Counted from the stretch's first letter, positions 16,380-25,633 are shown. The stretch is 64,000 nucleotides of DNA from Chromatiaceae bacterium (GCA_019356535.1 CP037918.1:2382501-2446500); one strand, 5' to 3'. Numbers and translations are program-made. Notes: generated by a model from the letters alone, not told the origin.

Positions 16380-18560
16380 TCAGCCGATCATGCGCGAGAC
16401 CTTGAGTACCTCGGGGATGGCGCGGATACGGCGGAAGATGGCGGCCAGGTGCTTGCGGTCATGCACCGTGATGGCGAAACGCAGGCTGGTGCTCAGGCCG
16501 TCGCGCTCCTCGCTGCGCACTTCCTCGATGTTGGAGCCGGCCTCGGCGATGGCCGAGGCGACAGTTGCCAGCAGGCCGCGCTGGTTGCCGGCGTCCACGC
16601 GGATAGTGGTGGTGAACTCGCCCTCGACCTGATCGGCCCATTGCACATCGATCCAGCTCTGCCCCTGGCGGCGGAAGTCGCCCAGATTGGGGCAGTTCTG
16701 GTGGTGCACGACCATGCCGCGGCCCGGCGAGAAGATGGCCACCACCGGGTCACCGGGGACAGGGCCGCAGCACTTGCCGAAGCTCACAACCAGCCCCTCA
16801 CTGCCCTTGATGACCAGTGAGCCGGCCGCTGCTTCGCCGCCCTCATCCTCGTGATCGCGCAGCACCAGAAGACGCGCCACCAGACGGGCCATGCGGTTGC
16901 CCAGGCCGATCTGCTGCAACAGCTCATCAAGATCGGGATGCCCCAACTCACCCAACGCCGCCTGCAATTCCTCCTCACCGATATCTTCCAGGCGTACGCT
17001 CAGCAGCTCCAGTTCACGCTCGAGCAGCCGTCGCCCGAGCTCTATAGCCTCGCGCTGCTCCAGGCGCTTCAGATAAGAACGGATGGTGGCACGCGCCTTG
17101 CCGGTGACCACGAAGTTCAGCCAGGCGGGATTAGGCCGGGCATCAGGCTTGGTGATGATCTCTACCGTCTGCCCGCTGCGCAACGGGGTGCGCAGCGGCG
17201 CGAGCTGGCGATCGACACGCGCAGCCACGCACTGGTTGCCGATGTCGGAATGCACCGCATAGGCGAAATCGATCACGGTGGCGCCACGCGGCAGCACGAT
17301 GATCTTGCCACGCGGGGTGAACACGTAGACCTCGTCGGGGAACAGGTCGACCTTGACGTGCTCGAGAAACTCGATGGAGTTGCCCGAGCTCTTCTGCACC
17401 TCGAGCAGGCCACGCAACCATTCGGCGGCGGCGTCCGAACTGAGATTGCCGGCCGGCGCCCCCTTGTACTGCCAGTGTGCCGCGATACCCTGCTCGGCCA
17501 CACGGTGCATGTCGCGGGTGCGAATCTGGATCTCGATAGGGATGCCCTGGGGGCCGAACAGCACGGTGTGCAGCGACTGGTAGCCGTTGGCCTTGGGGAT
17601 GGCGATATAGTCCTTGAAGCGTCCTGGCATGGGGCGGTAGAGATTGTGCACCGCACCGAGCACGCGGTAGCAAGTGTCCACCGAATCGACCACGATGCGG
17701 AAGGCAAACACGTCCGCCAGGTCGTTGAGCGACTGTTTCTTGTCGCGCATCTTGCGGTAGATGCTGTAGACCCGCTTCTGCCGGCCACAGACTTCGCCTT
17801 TCAGGCCTTCCTGCTCGAGACGCGCCGTGATGACCTTCTGCACGTCCTCGACCAGCTCGCGGCGGTTGCCGGACAGACGCTTGAGCGCAGCACGCAGCAC
17901 CCGGTCGCGCCATGGCCAGTAGGCCCCCATGCACAGGTCTTCCAGCTCGTGGCGGATGCTGTTGATGCCCAGACGGTTGGCGATAGGAACATAGATCTCG
18001 AGGGTCTCGCGCGCAATGCGCCGCGCCTTGGCCGGCTTCATCACCCCCAGGGTGCGCATGTTGTGCAGGCGGTCGGCCAGCTTGATGAGGATGACCCGGA
18101 TGTCACGGGTCATGGCCAGCAGCATCTTGCGGAAATTCTCGGCCTGCGCCTCTGCGCGGGAGCGGAAATTGAGGTGCGTCAGCTTGCTCACCCCATCGAC
18201 CAGCTCGGCCACGCCTTCGCCGAACTCTTCGGTCAGCCGCTCCTTGGAGACGCCGGTGTCCTCGATGACATCGTGCAACAGGGCGGCCATCAGGCACTCG
18301 TGATCCATGCGCATACGCGAGAGGATGCGCGCCACCGCAATGGGGTGATAGATGTAGGGTTCGCCGGAGAGGCGCTTCTGGCCCTCGTGGGCCTCGGCGC
18401 TGAACAGGTAGGCGCGATAGACCTCGCGCACCTGATCGGCATCGAGATGGGCTTCGAGTTCGGCCAGCAGGTCACTGACCAGGAAACGCTGCTCGGCCGC
18501 CGTCTGCGCGGCCTCCTCGCCACTCTGTTTCAGAGGTGGATCGGCAGCGTCGCGCGACAC
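16380..18560 (-). CDS. spoT: Bifunctional (p)ppGpp synthetase/hydrolase
   Basis: Controls the stringent-response alarmone. In order: HD hydrolase domain with YIYHPIAVARIL and HDVIED (about residues 65-100), intact as needed for hydrolysis; synthetase domain with RFKDYIAIPKANGYQSLHT (about 310); TGS domain VYVFTPRGKIIVLPRGATVIDFAYAVHSDIGN (about 390-420); and the C-terminal ACT domain with TIRVDAGNQRGLLATVASAIAEA. The 726 residues match SpoT/Rel. The start is GTG 18560, 9 nt after rpoZ, so spoT follows rpoZ in an operon as in E. coli. Confidence 0.96.
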   Translation of the reverse strand: MSRDAADPPLKQSGEEAAQTAAEQRFLVSDLLAELEAHLDADQVREVYRAYLFSAEAHEGQKRLSGEPYIYHPIAVARILSRMRMDHECLMAALLHDVIEDTGVSKERLTEEFGEGVAELVDGVSKLTHLNFRSRAEAQAENFRKMLLAMTRDIRVILIKLADRLHNMRTLGVMKPAKARRIARETLEIYVPIANRLGINSIRHELEDLCMGAYWPWRDRVLRAALKRLSGNRRELVEDVQKVITARLEQEGLKGEVCGRQKRVYSIYRKMRDKKQSLNDLADVFAFRIVVDSVDTCYRVLGAVHNLYRPMPGRFKDYIAIPKANGYQSLHTVLFGPQGIPIEIQIRTRDMHRVAEQGIAAHWQYKGAPAGNLSSDAAAEWLRGLLEVQKSSGNSIEFLEHVKVDLFPDEVYVFTPRGKIIVLPRGATVIDFAYAVHSDIGNQCVAARVDRQLAPLRTPLRSGQTVEIITKPDARPNPAWLNFVVTGKARATIRSYLKRLEQREAIELGRRLLERELELLSVRLEDIGEEELQAALGELGHPDLDELLQQIGLGNRMARLVARLLVLRDHEDEGGEAAAGSLVIKGSEGLVVSFGKCCGPVPGDPVVAIFSPGRGMVVHHQNCPNLGDFRRQGQSWIDVQWADQVEGEFTTTIRVDAGNQRGLLATVASAIAEAGSNIEEVRSEERDGLSTSLRFAITVHDRKHLAAIFRRIRAIPEVLKVSRMIG

Positions 18561-18569
18561 CGGTCAGGC

Positions 18570-18857
18570 TCAGGCTTCGTCCTGCGGCTCCTCGAAGGCG
18601 CCCAGTTCCCCGGCCAGGGCCGCGGCCAGCTCCTCGTCGATGGACTCCTCGCTCTCTTCCGGCTCTTCCAGGATGTCGCGGGTGATCAACCCCTCGGCGA
18701 TCTCGCGCAGGGCCACCACGGTCGGTTTGTCGTTCTCCCAGGGCACCAGCGGCTCGACGCCGTTGGCCAGCTGACGCGCGCGCTTGGCGGCCATCAGGAC
18801 CAGATCGAACCGGTTGTCCAGATGCTCCAGACAGTCTTCGACAGTGATACGGGCCAT
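18570..18857 (-). CDS. rpoZ: RNA polymerase omega subunit
   Basis: Small RNA polymerase assembly subunit, also part of the ppGpp-binding site. The 95 residues begin [20 protein letters not shown], with [11 protein letters not shown] and a long acidic Glu-rich tail. It lies between gmk and spoT in the classical order. The 149-nt gap from gmk contains a hairpin, so rpoZ-spoT may have extra promoter activity of its own. Confidence 0.97.
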   Translation of the reverse strand: MARITVEDCLEHLDNRFDLVLMAAKRARQLANGVEPLVPWENDKPTVVALREIAEGLITRDILEEPEESEESIDEELAAALAGELGAFEEPQDEA

Positions 18858-18938
18858 GTGCTACTCCAAAAAACCGTGTTTCCGAGGGAACAAAGGCGGA
18901 TTGTACCCCAGAACCTCCGTTTGCGGCCAGCCAACCCG

Positions 18939-18966
18939 CCCAGACAGGTCGTCGCCCCTGTCTGGG
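18939..18966 (-). other. Hairpin in the gmk-rpoZ spacer
   Basis: A 9-bp inverted repeat (18939-18947 with 18958-18966) with a 10-nt loop lies between gmk and rpoZ. No T-run follows on the minus strand, so it is not a standard terminator; it may be a processing or pausing structure. Confidence 0.45.
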
Positions 18967-19005
18967 TGTTGAGAAAGCCCCGGCAAGCGACGTCCCTATG
19001 GCGGA

Positions 19006-19626
19006 TCAATCCCCCAGCATGGCGCGCAGGACCACCTCGTGCCGCATGGCCTGGCGCTGGGTGCGCAGGCGCTCTGCGGCGACGATGTGCGCCAAGTCCT
19101 CCAGCGCGGTCTCGAAGCGGTCGTTGATCACCAGGTAGTCGTACTCGGCGTAATGCGACAGCTCGGCACGGGCATCACGCATGCGACGTTCGATGACCTC
19201 TTCGCTATCCTGGCCACGTGCGCCCAGGCGCTCGTGCAGTGCCTCGATGGACGGTGGTGCGATAAAGATGGACACCGCCTCGGGGAAACGCTCCCGCACC
19301 TGGCGCGCGCCCTGCCAATCGATCTCCACCACCACGTCGTGACCAGCGGCCAGCTGTTCGCGCACCCCGGCCTCGCTGGTGCCGTAGTAGTTGTCGAACA
19401 CCCGGGCATGCTCGATGAAGGCCTCCTCGGCCACCAGACGCTGAAAGGTCTCGACATCGACAAAATGGTAGTGCTCCCCATCCTGCTCGCCAGGGCGCAT
19501 CGGCCGGGTGGTATGCGAGACCGAGAGCCGGAGCGCCGAATCGCGCGCCAGCAGCTCGCGCAGCAGGCTGGTCTTGCCCGCCCCCGAGGGGGCCGAGACG
19601 ATGAAGAGGATGCTGGGTCGGGTCAT
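19006..19626 (-). CDS. gmk: Guanylate kinase
   Basis: Phosphorylates GMP to GDP, supplying GTP and the ppGpp pool controlled by the downstream spoT. The P-loop SAPSGAGKTSLL is at about residues 10-21, followed by SHTTRPMRPGEQDGEHYHFV for GMP binding and DWQGARQVRERFP. The ATG 19626 has a GGGAG at 9-10 nt and gives 206 residues, the normal size; a longer in-frame start would run into yicC. Confidence 0.96.
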   Translation of the reverse strand: MTRPSILFIVSAPSGAGKTSLLRELLARDSALRLSVSHTTRPMRPGEQDGEHYHFVDVETFQRLVAEEAFIEHARVFDNYYGTSEAGVREQLAAGHDVVVEIDWQGARQVRERFPEAVSIFIAPPSIEALHERLGARGQDSEEVIERRMRDARAELSHYAEYDYLVINDRFETALEDLAHIVAAERLRTQRQAMRHEVVLRAMLGD

Positions 19627-19652
19627 GACACGGAGCTCCCGTTCGCTGTGGA

Positions 19653-20519
19653 TCATTCGATGTTCTGCACCTGTTCGCGCATCTGCTCGATGAGCACCTT
19701 CATTTCCACCGAGATGGCGGTGGCCTCGGCATCTGCCGACTTCGACCCCAGGGTGTTGGCCTCGCGGTTGAGCTCCTGCATCAGGAAGTCCAGGCGACGC
19801 CCCACCGGCTCGTCGCTGCCCAGCACCCGCTCGACCTCGTCGAGGTGGGTGGCCAGACGATCCATCTCTTCATCCACGTCGAGGCGCTGGGCGAGCAGGA
19901 CCATTTCCTGCTCCAGGCGAGCGGCATCGAGGGTCTCGACCACCTCGGCAAGTCGGGCGCGCAGGCGCTCGCGGACACCCTCGATGACCTGCGGCATGCG
20001 CTCGCGGGCACGAACCACCTGCTCGCGCATGGCGACCAGACGCTGACGGATCAATTGTTCCAGGCGCGCCCCCTCACGTTCGCGCGCGGCCACCAGGTCA
20101 TCCAGCGCCGCATCCAGGGCCTGCAAGGCCGCCTGCTGCACCGGGGTGAAATCCTGTTCCGCGGTCTCTAGCACGCCGGGCCACTGCATGATGTCGGTGA
20201 CCGTCGGCAATGCAGAGGTGTGCAGGAATTTGAGCAACTGCTGCGAGGCATCCAACAACTGGGTTACCAGTCGCTCGTTGACCCGGATCTCGCCGGCAAC
20301 CGCGTCGCCAGGGCGAAAACGCAGACTGCACTCGACCTTGCCACGCCCCAGACGCTGCCCGACCCGTTCGCGCACACTCGGCTCGATGGCGCGCAATTCC
20401 TCGGGCAGACGCACTGTCGTCTCTAGGTAACGATGGTTGACGCTGCGGATCTCCCAGGTGAGTTCGCCACAGGCATCACGCACCTGGTGACGTGCAAAAG
20501 CGGTCATGCTGCGAATCAT
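19653..20519 (-). CDS. yicC: YicC-family endoribonuclease
   Basis: Conserved RNase of the YicC/YloC family, implicated in small-RNA turnover. The 288 residues start MIRSMTAFAR and contain EIRSVNHRYLE, LRFRPG and the C-terminal catalytic segment RRLDFLMQELNREANTLGSKSAD, a family signature. ATG 20519 follows GAGG at 5-8 nt. The YicC-gmk-rpoZ-spoT order on one strand is typical. It is divergent from the kinase gene. Confidence 0.94.
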   Translation of the reverse strand: MIRSMTAFARHQVRDACGELTWEIRSVNHRYLETTVRLPEELRAIEPSVRERVGQRLGRGKVECSLRFRPGDAVAGEIRVNERLVTQLLDASQQLLKFLHTSALPTVTDIMQWPGVLETAEQDFTPVQQAALQALDAALDDLVAAREREGARLEQLIRQRLVAMREQVVRARERMPQVIEGVRERLRARLAEVVETLDAARLEQEMVLLAQRLDVDEEMDRLATHLDEVERVLGSDEPVGRRLDFLMQELNREANTLGSKSADAEATAISVEMKVLIEQMREQVQNIE

Positions 20520-20610
20520 CGTTACCTCACGAAATGCCGATTGCAAACTGTGTATGATAGGGGTCAGGAAGCCTCAGCGTACAGGATTTATCGCTGCCCT
20601 ACTGACTGCC

Positions 20611-21549
20611 ATGTCCACGACGCCTCCCCGCGAAGCCCTGCCCCCGGGCACTCACCTGGACTGCTATCGCATCATCAAGTTGATCGGCAGCGGCGGCTTC
20701 AGCCTGATCTACCTGGCCGAAGACGAGGACAGCCACGACGAGGTAGCCATCAAGGAGTACTTTCCCAAACGCTTCGGCCGTCGTTCTGAACGCACCGGAC
20801 ACGTCTCGGTCACCCCACCGGAGAAGCACACCAGTTTCGAACGCGGGCGCCGCCTGTTCTTTCAAGAGGCGAACATCCTGGCCCAGCTCGACCACCCCAA
20901 CATCGTGCGTGTACGCAACTGCTTCCTCGCCAACAACACCGCCTACCTGGTAATGGACTACGAGCCGGGCAAGAACCTGGGACGCTACATCAAGAAGCGC
21001 AACGGCAATCTCAGCACCAATTTCCTGATGACGGTATTCCCGCCGCTACTCGATGCGCTGGATGCAATTCACGCCACCAACAACCTGCACCTGGACATCA
21101 AGCCGTCCAATATCCACCTGCGCCCGGGGGGCAATCCGCTGCTGCTCGATTTCGGTGCGGTCTATCACCTGGACGATGTCGGCGAAAAGAAGGCGCAAGT
21201 CATTACCCCCGGGTTTTCTCCCATAGAGCAGTACTATACGTCCGCGAAGGTCGGCCCCTGCTCGGACGTGTATGCCATCGGCGCGAGTATGCGCGCCTGC
21301 ATCGAGGGCCGCTCGCCTCCCTCGGCCGTGGAACGCCACGCCAAGGACGAACTGGTGCCGGCAGTCGAGCTGTTTGCCAGACGTTACCCCCGGCACCTGC
21401 TGGAAGCCGTGGACTGGGCGATGCGTGTGGAGGCGAGCGAGCGTCCACAAAGCGCCCTGGAACTGCGCAAGGCCTTGCTGGGAGAGATACCAGTGCCTAG
21501 ACTGGAGGGGAAGGGAGGCACATCGTCCAATGAACAAGAAGTTCCATGA
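20611..21549 (+). CDS. Hanks-type Ser/Thr protein kinase (non-RD)
   Basis: Soluble eukaryotic-like kinase of 312 residues from the ATG at 20611; further in-frame starts upstream lie in sequence with no domain. Subdomain I is IGSGGFSLIYLAED, the ATP-lysine is in VAIKEYFP, the catalytic loop is HLDIKPSNIHL and the magnesium loop is LLDFGAVYHL. The residue before the catalytic Asp is Leu instead of the usual Arg, so this is a non-RD kinase and may not need activation-loop phosphorylation. EYFP and a proline-rich activation region (TPGFSPIEQY) recall T6SS- and gliding-associated bacterial kinases. No transmembrane or PASTA domain is present. It overlaps the PP2C gene by 20 nt. Confidence 0.9.
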   Translation: MSTTPPREALPPGTHLDCYRIIKLIGSGGFSLIYLAEDEDSHDEVAIKEYFPKRFGRRSERTGHVSVTPPEKHTSFERGRRLFFQEANILAQLDHPNIVRVRNCFLANNTAYLVMDYEPGKNLGRYIKKRNGNLSTNFLMTVFPPLLDALDAIHATNNLHLDIKPSNIHLRPGGNPLLLDFGAVYHLDDVGEKKAQVITPGFSPIEQYYTSAKVGPCSDVYAIGASMRACIEGRSPPSAVERHAKDELVPAVELFARRYPRHLLEAVDWAMRVEASERPQSALELRKALLGEIPVPRLEGKGGTSSNEQEVP

Positions 21550-22363
21550 GGCAAAAAGGATTAGCCTGATTGGCGACCGGCAGAACAACCAGGACCGAAG
21601 CATCATACTGGAGTCCAGCAGCACCACGCTGCTGGCGATAGCCGACGGGCTTGGCGGACACCCCAGGGGCGAGGTCGCCGCCCAGCTGTTCATCGATACC
21701 TGCGAGCACATGCTGCGCCGGGTGGAACAGCCCATCCGCGACCCCCGCCGATTCATGTACGAGTGCATCCAGCACGCACATCACGCCATCATCAACTTTG
21801 GCGACCGGCAAACCCCACCGATCTGTCCACGCTCGACCGTCGTGGTGGCCATCATCCAGTACGGCAAGGCCTGGTGGGCTCATGTTGGTGACAGCCGCCT
21901 GTACCTGATCCGCGAACGCAGCATCCTGGTGCAGACCCACGACCACAGCCTGGTGCAGTCCACCAGCCAGACACCTGCCAGCAGCAAGAGCCGCTCCGCC
22001 GTCACCCGCTGCCTCGGTGGCCTGGATCAGCCACCCAAGATCAGCTTCGGCACCCCCATGAGCCTGCAGGACGGCGACACCCTGCTGCTATGTACCGACG
22101 GACTCTGGAATCAGGTCCCTCAGGACGACCTGATCAACCTGCTCTCGGAGCACGACCTCGGCGCCGGCCTGCGACGCGCCGGTCATGTCGCCGCCAGCCG
22201 GCCGCGCAGCGACAACATCACCGCCATTGCCCTGCGCTGGGGGCCGCCACCCGGCCACCCCACCGAGCGCACCACGGCAGGCCGGGGTTCCGATCCACTC
22301 GAAGCGACCATCAGCGAGCTGCGCGAGATGTTGCCCCGCAGCGGCAGCGCAAGCTTCCCCTGA
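21530..22363 (+). CDS. PP2C-type Ser/Thr protein phosphatase
   Basis: Metal-dependent phosphatase of 277 residues that probably reverses the action of the adjacent kinase. PP2C motifs are GDRQNNQDRS at the N-terminus, LLAIADGLGGHPRGEVAA, STVVVAIIQ, AHVGDSRLYLIRE, LLLCTDGLW and the last SDNITAIAL. A GGGAGG lies upstream of the ATG 21530, inside the end of the kinase gene. It is followed 75 nt later by rph. The kinase/phosphatase pair has no T6SS or division genes around it. Confidence 0.9.
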   Translation: MNKKFHEAKRISLIGDRQNNQDRSIILESSSTTLLAIADGLGGHPRGEVAAQLFIDTCEHMLRRVEQPIRDPRRFMYECIQHAHHAIINFGDRQTPPICPRSTVVVAIIQYGKAWWAHVGDSRLYLIRERSILVQTHDHSLVQSTSQTPASSKSRSAVTRCLGGLDQPPKISFGTPMSLQDGDTLLLCTDGLWNQVPQDDLINLLSEHDLGAGLRRAGHVAASRPRSDNITAIALRWGPPPGHPTERTTAGRGSDPLEATISELREMLPRSGSASFP

Positions 22364-22438
22364 GCCGCCCCCTTTTCATCGGGCGCTGCGGGCGTTACTG
22401 TTCGCGCCAATCTGAAACCCTAACCCAGAGAAAGCCCC

Positions 22439-23164
22439 ATGAGACCCAGCGGCAGAGCTCCCGACCAGCTGCGCCCCGTGCTGTTCGCCCGTCATTTCAC
22501 AAAGCATGCCGAAGGTTCGGTGCTGGCCAGCTTCGGTGACACCCGCGTGCTGTGCACCGCCTCGGTGGAAAACCGCCAACCGCGCTGGATGAACGACACC
22601 TCCAGCGGCTGGATCACCGCCGAATATGGCATGCTCCCCCGCTCCACACACGAGCGCATGGGGCGCGAGGCGGCTCGCGGCAAACAGGGAGGACGAACCC
22701 TGGAGATCCAGCGCCTGATCGGCCGCGCCCTGCGCGCCGCGGTGGACCTGGAGAAACTCGGGCCGCGCACCATCACCCTGGATTGCGACGTGATTCAGGC
22801 CGATGGCGGCACCCGCACCACTGCCATCTCCGGCGCCTTCGTGGCCCTGCGCGACGCCATCGATCACTTGCTGGCCAATGGCACACTGACCGAAGACCCG
22901 ATGCTGCACCACGTCGCCTCCGTGTCGGTGGGCATCTATCAGGGTGTGCCGGTACTCGATCTCGACTATGCCGAAGACTCCAACGCCGAGACCGACATGA
23001 ACGTGGTGATGGACGAGACCGGCCGCTTCATCGAGGTCCAGGGCACCGCTGAAGGCGCCCCCTTCGACCGCCAGCAAATGCAGGCCATGCTCGACTTGGC
23101 TGATGAAGGTATTCGACAGATCATCGCCGCCCAGCGGGCGGCCCTGGGGGAGGCAACGACATGA
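22439..23164 (+). CDS. rph: Ribonuclease PH
   Basis: Phosphorolytic 3'-exoribonuclease that trims tRNA precursors. The 241-residue protein has [67 protein letters not shown] and [18 protein letters not shown], all invariant in RNase PH. It is full length, unlike the frameshifted rph of E. coli K-12. It overlaps rdgB by ATGA. Confidence 0.97.
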   Translation: MRPSGRAPDQLRPVLFARHFTKHAEGSVLASFGDTRVLCTASVENRQPRWMNDTSSGWITAEYGMLPRSTHERMGREAARGKQGGRTLEIQRLIGRALRAAVDLEKLGPRTITLDCDVIQADGGTRTTAISGAFVALRDAIDHLLANGTLTEDPMLHHVASVSVGIYQGVPVLDLDYAEDSNAETDMNVVMDETGRFIEVQGTAEGAPFDRQQMQAMLDLADEGIRQIIAAQRAALGEATT

Positions 23165-23757
23165 AGGTCGTTCTTGCAAGCAACAACAAGGGCAAGCTGC
23201 GCGAGCTCGGCGAGCTGCTGGCCGAGCACGACATCGAGCTGGTCCCGCAAGGCGAGCTGGACATCCCCGAGGCCGTGGAAGACGGCCTGAGCTTTGTGGA
23301 AAACGCCATCCTCAAGGCACGCCATGCCTGCACCCTCAGTGGCCTTCCGGCCATCGCCGACGACTCGGGCCTGGAAGTCGACGCCCTGAAAGGCGCCCCC
23401 GGCATCCACTCCGCCCGCTATGCCGGCACGCACGGCGACGATGCCGCCAACAACCGCAAGCTGCTCGAGGCGCTGCGCGGGGTGCCCGACGAAGACCGCA
23501 CCGCCCGTTTCCAGTGCGTGATGGTGTTCATGCGCCATGCAAAGGACCCAACCCCACTGATCTGCCAAGGAAGCTGGGAAGGCCGCATCCTGTGCGAACC
23601 ACGGGGCGAGAACGGCTTCGGTTACGACCCACTGTTCTGGGTGGCAGACGAGAACGCCACCGCAGCCGAACTGCCTGCCGATGTCAAGAATGCCCTGAGC
23701 CACCGGGGCAAGGCCCTGCGCAAGCTGATGCAGCGACTGACGGAACGCGGATTATGA
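23161..23757 (+). CDS. rdgB: XTP/dITP diphosphatase
   Basis: Removes non-canonical purine triphosphates (ITP, XTP) from the nucleotide pool. The 198 residues start [20 protein letters not shown], then [39 protein letters not shown], and [21 protein letters not shown]. It is coupled to rph; this pair is conserved. No hemW follows, as it does in many relatives. Confidence 0.96.
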   Translation: MKVVLASNNKGKLRELGELLAEHDIELVPQGELDIPEAVEDGLSFVENAILKARHACTLSGLPAIADDSGLEVDALKGAPGIHSARYAGTHGDDAANNRKLLEALRGVPDEDRTARFQCVMVFMRHAKDPTPLICQGSWEGRILCEPRGENGFGYDPLFWVADENATAAELPADVKNALSHRGKALRKLMQRLTERGL

Positions 23758-23889
23758 GGGAAGGGCCTCAGGAAAATTCTGGAAAAGTGTACTTTCTCCT
23801 CCCCCATGCATGGGAGTCACCCTCCTGACCGCCCCTTCAAGCGGTGAAGGCGTTGTTCAGAGCTTCGCATGCGTCTCGCGACTGCCATC

Positions 23890-23913
23890 AGGCCTCCCCC
23901 GGGAGGCCTTTTT
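23890..23913 (+). terminator. Rho-independent terminator downstream of rdgB
   Basis: A compact palindrome (arms AGGCCTCC and GGAGGCCT) is followed by TTTT on the plus strand. It lies 133 nt after the rdgB stop; the stretch between has no open frame with a ribosome site. It may be a long 3' UTR or a small RNA ending here. Confidence 0.75.
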
Positions 23914-23975
23914 CATGTCTACGGCAATCTGTGATCCAGGGCCACGGCTTTATCTCGCCAGCGGCGAAAGAAGCA

Positions 23976-23992
23976 AGACCGGCGGCCGGTCT
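23976..23992. promoter_or_regulatory. Perfect palindrome upstream of the LYxEGHF-repeat gene
   Basis: AGACCGGC and GCCGGTCT form 8-bp arms around a single G, 45 nt before the ATG at 24038. It has no T-run, so it is more like an operator or mRNA leader hairpin than a terminator. The binding factor is unknown. Confidence 0.4.
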
Positions 23993-24037
23993 CATAGGTA
24001 AGCCCGTACAGATATCACGCTTTGTGGAGAACGTATC

Positions 24038-24310
24038 ATGAAAACCCTGATCATCGCCGGCCTCATCGGCCTGAGCAGCAGCGCCCTGGCATTCGAGAAC
24101 GACCTGTATAGCGAGGGACACTTCCCCATCATCTCCGACCCTGTGACCGTGGGCACCCCCATGCCGATCGGTGACCCAGCCAATGAGGAGCTGTATCTCG
24201 AAGGCCACTTCCCGATCATCGGCGAATTCCTTGATCGCAAAGAAATCGTGGACAGCATCAACCCGGACGACCTGTACCTCGAGGGCAACTACTCCTTCTT
24301 CCCGGTCTGA
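24038..24310 (+). CDS. Small secreted protein with three LYxEG(H/N) repeats
   Basis: I do not recognise this 90-residue protein. Residues 1-18 form a Sec signal peptide (MKTLIIAGLIGLSSSALA). The mature 72 residues hold three copies of one motif: DLYSEGHFPII at about 22, ELYLEGHFPII at about 51 and DLYLEGNYSFFPV at the end, spaced roughly 27-29 residues apart. There is no cysteine and the net charge is acidic. A good ribosome site (GGAG) precedes the ATG. It stands alone between a terminator and a convergent DUF2782 gene. The repeats suggest a small beta-structured or self-assembling envelope protein; that is inference. Confidence 0.75.
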   Translation: MKTLIIAGLIGLSSSALAFENDLYSEGHFPIISDPVTVGTPMPIGDPANEELYLEGHFPIIGEFLDRKEIVDSINPDDLYLEGNYSFFPV

Positions 24311-24349
24311 GGCACATCACAACGTGGGCTGCCCCAAGCGGCCCATCCC

Positions 24350-24688
24350 CTACCAGCGGAAGAGGATCCACTGGTTGACGCTCGGCCCCTTGGTGGGGTC
24401 GTCGCGCGTGTACTCCAGCTCGCCGTCGCCATCGTGATCAACGAAGTAGTAAGGTGGTCCGACGCGAGGCTGCACCCGCACCATGACCAGGCGACCGTTG
24501 AGGCGGTACTCGTAGATCTTTTTGGTACGGGTCTCGCGGATGGTGACCTCGGGCTCCAGCGGTTCGCCCGAATGCAGCTCCGGCGGTGGCTCTGGCGCCT
24601 CGATGGGAGCCGACCCGGATTCGGCCCACGCCACACTCATCAATGTCCCCAGCATCATGCCGCCCAACCACCTGGCCACCGGTCGCAT
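24350..24688 (-). CDS. DUF2782 secreted protein
   Basis: Small periplasmic protein of unknown function, 112 residues. A signal peptide occupies about residues 1-22 (ending AWA), followed by a Pro/Glu-rich linker. The conserved DUF2782 core reads EVTIRETRTKKIYEYRLNGR, VRVQPRVGPPYYFVDHDGDGE and NQWILFRW. The family is widespread in gammaproteobacteria, often next to polA; polA is not seen here. Confidence 0.85.
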   Translation of the reverse strand: MRPVARWLGGMMLGTLMSVAWAESGSAPIEAPEPPPELHSGEPLEPEVTIRETRTKKIYEYRLNGRLVMVRVQPRVGPPYYFVDHDGDGELEYTRDDPTKGPSVNQWILFRW

Positions 24689-24781
24689 ACCTGCACTCCC
24701 TACAAAGACTTTTGTATTCAGGTCTCCGAGTATAAGGGTTGAGGGGCAGCAGTGCGTAACGGAGATCAGGGATCGTCCCCG

Positions 24782-25501
24782 TTACAGTTCCAGCAAGATC
24801 TCCTGCTCCTCTTCGGAGGGCTCGAGACTGCGCGACTCGTAGTGCGCAAAGATGGCGTCCACGATCTCAGCCGGTTCGTCGAGCAGCTGGATCAGGTCCA
24901 TGTCATCGGGACTGATGGTGCCCGCAGCAATCAGGGTGTTGCGAAACCACTCCACCAGACCGGCCCAGAAATCGGACTGCACCAGGATGATGGGAATGCG
25001 TCGCGACTTGCCGGTTTGCACCAGGGTGAGAATCTCGGCCAACTCATCGAGGGTTCCAAAGCCACCCGGCAACACCACGTAGGCTGATGCGTATTTCACG
25101 AACATGACCTTGCGTGCAAAGAAGTGCCGGAAATTCAACGAGATGTCCTGGTAGCGATTGGGCTCCTGCTCATGCGGCAACTCGATGTTCACGCCGATGC
25201 TCGGCGACTTGCCGGCCTGCGCACCCTTGTTGGCCGCCTCCATGATCCCCGGCCCGCCGCCGGAGACCACCGAGAAACCGGCATCGGAAAGCAGGCGCGC
25301 CGTCTGCTCGGCCTTGGCGTACCAGGGGTGACCCACCGGCGTGCGTGCCGAGCCGAAGATGCTCACCGAGGGCTGAATCAGGCACAACCGCTCGAAACCC
25401 TCGACGAACTCGGCCATGATCTGGAAGATGCGCCAGCTCTCTCGCGTGAGTTCCTTCCTGGCCTCGTTGCGGGTGAAACGCTTGACGGTCTGCTGGTTCA
25501 T
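24782..25501 (-). CDS. LOG-family Rossmann-fold protein
   Basis: TIGR00730/LOG family protein of 239 residues. The nucleotide-binding motifs are VVSGGGPGIMEAANKGA at about residue 80 and VVLPGGFGTLDELAEIL at about residue 144, the PGGxGTxxE signature of cytokinin-riboside-phosphate phosphoribohydrolases and nucleotide 5'-monophosphate nucleosidases. The N-terminal helical region is typical of the longer bacterial subgroup. The actual substrate in this organism is unknown. Divergent from the dehydrogenase gene. Confidence 0.88.
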   Translation of the reverse strand: MNQQTVKRFTRNEARKELTRESWRIFQIMAEFVEGFERLCLIQPSVSIFGSARTPVGHPWYAKAEQTARLLSDAGFSVVSGGGPGIMEAANKGAQAGKSPSIGVNIELPHEQEPNRYQDISLNFRHFFARKVMFVKYASAYVVLPGGFGTLDELAEILTLVQTGKSRRIPIILVQSDFWAGLVEWFRNTLIAAGTISPDDMDLIQLLDEPAEIVDAIFAHYESRSLEPSEEEQEILLEL

Positions 25502-25633
25502 GATCCTTACCCGTAGAAAACAGGGGATGGAGCCCCCTTGCCGAAGCGGTTAGGATAACAGCCGGACACGGGCCCCCGCCCACCCCTTTAGTTATGCCAG
25601 CGAACGGCGGCCTGCTGGCCGCACCGAGAGACC

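Noticed and set aside
23758..23913. tRNA or known small RNA between rdgB and the terminator
   Set aside because: No cloverleaf, no T-loop sequence and no CCA end could be found; it is left as a possible 3' UTR or unknown sRNA.
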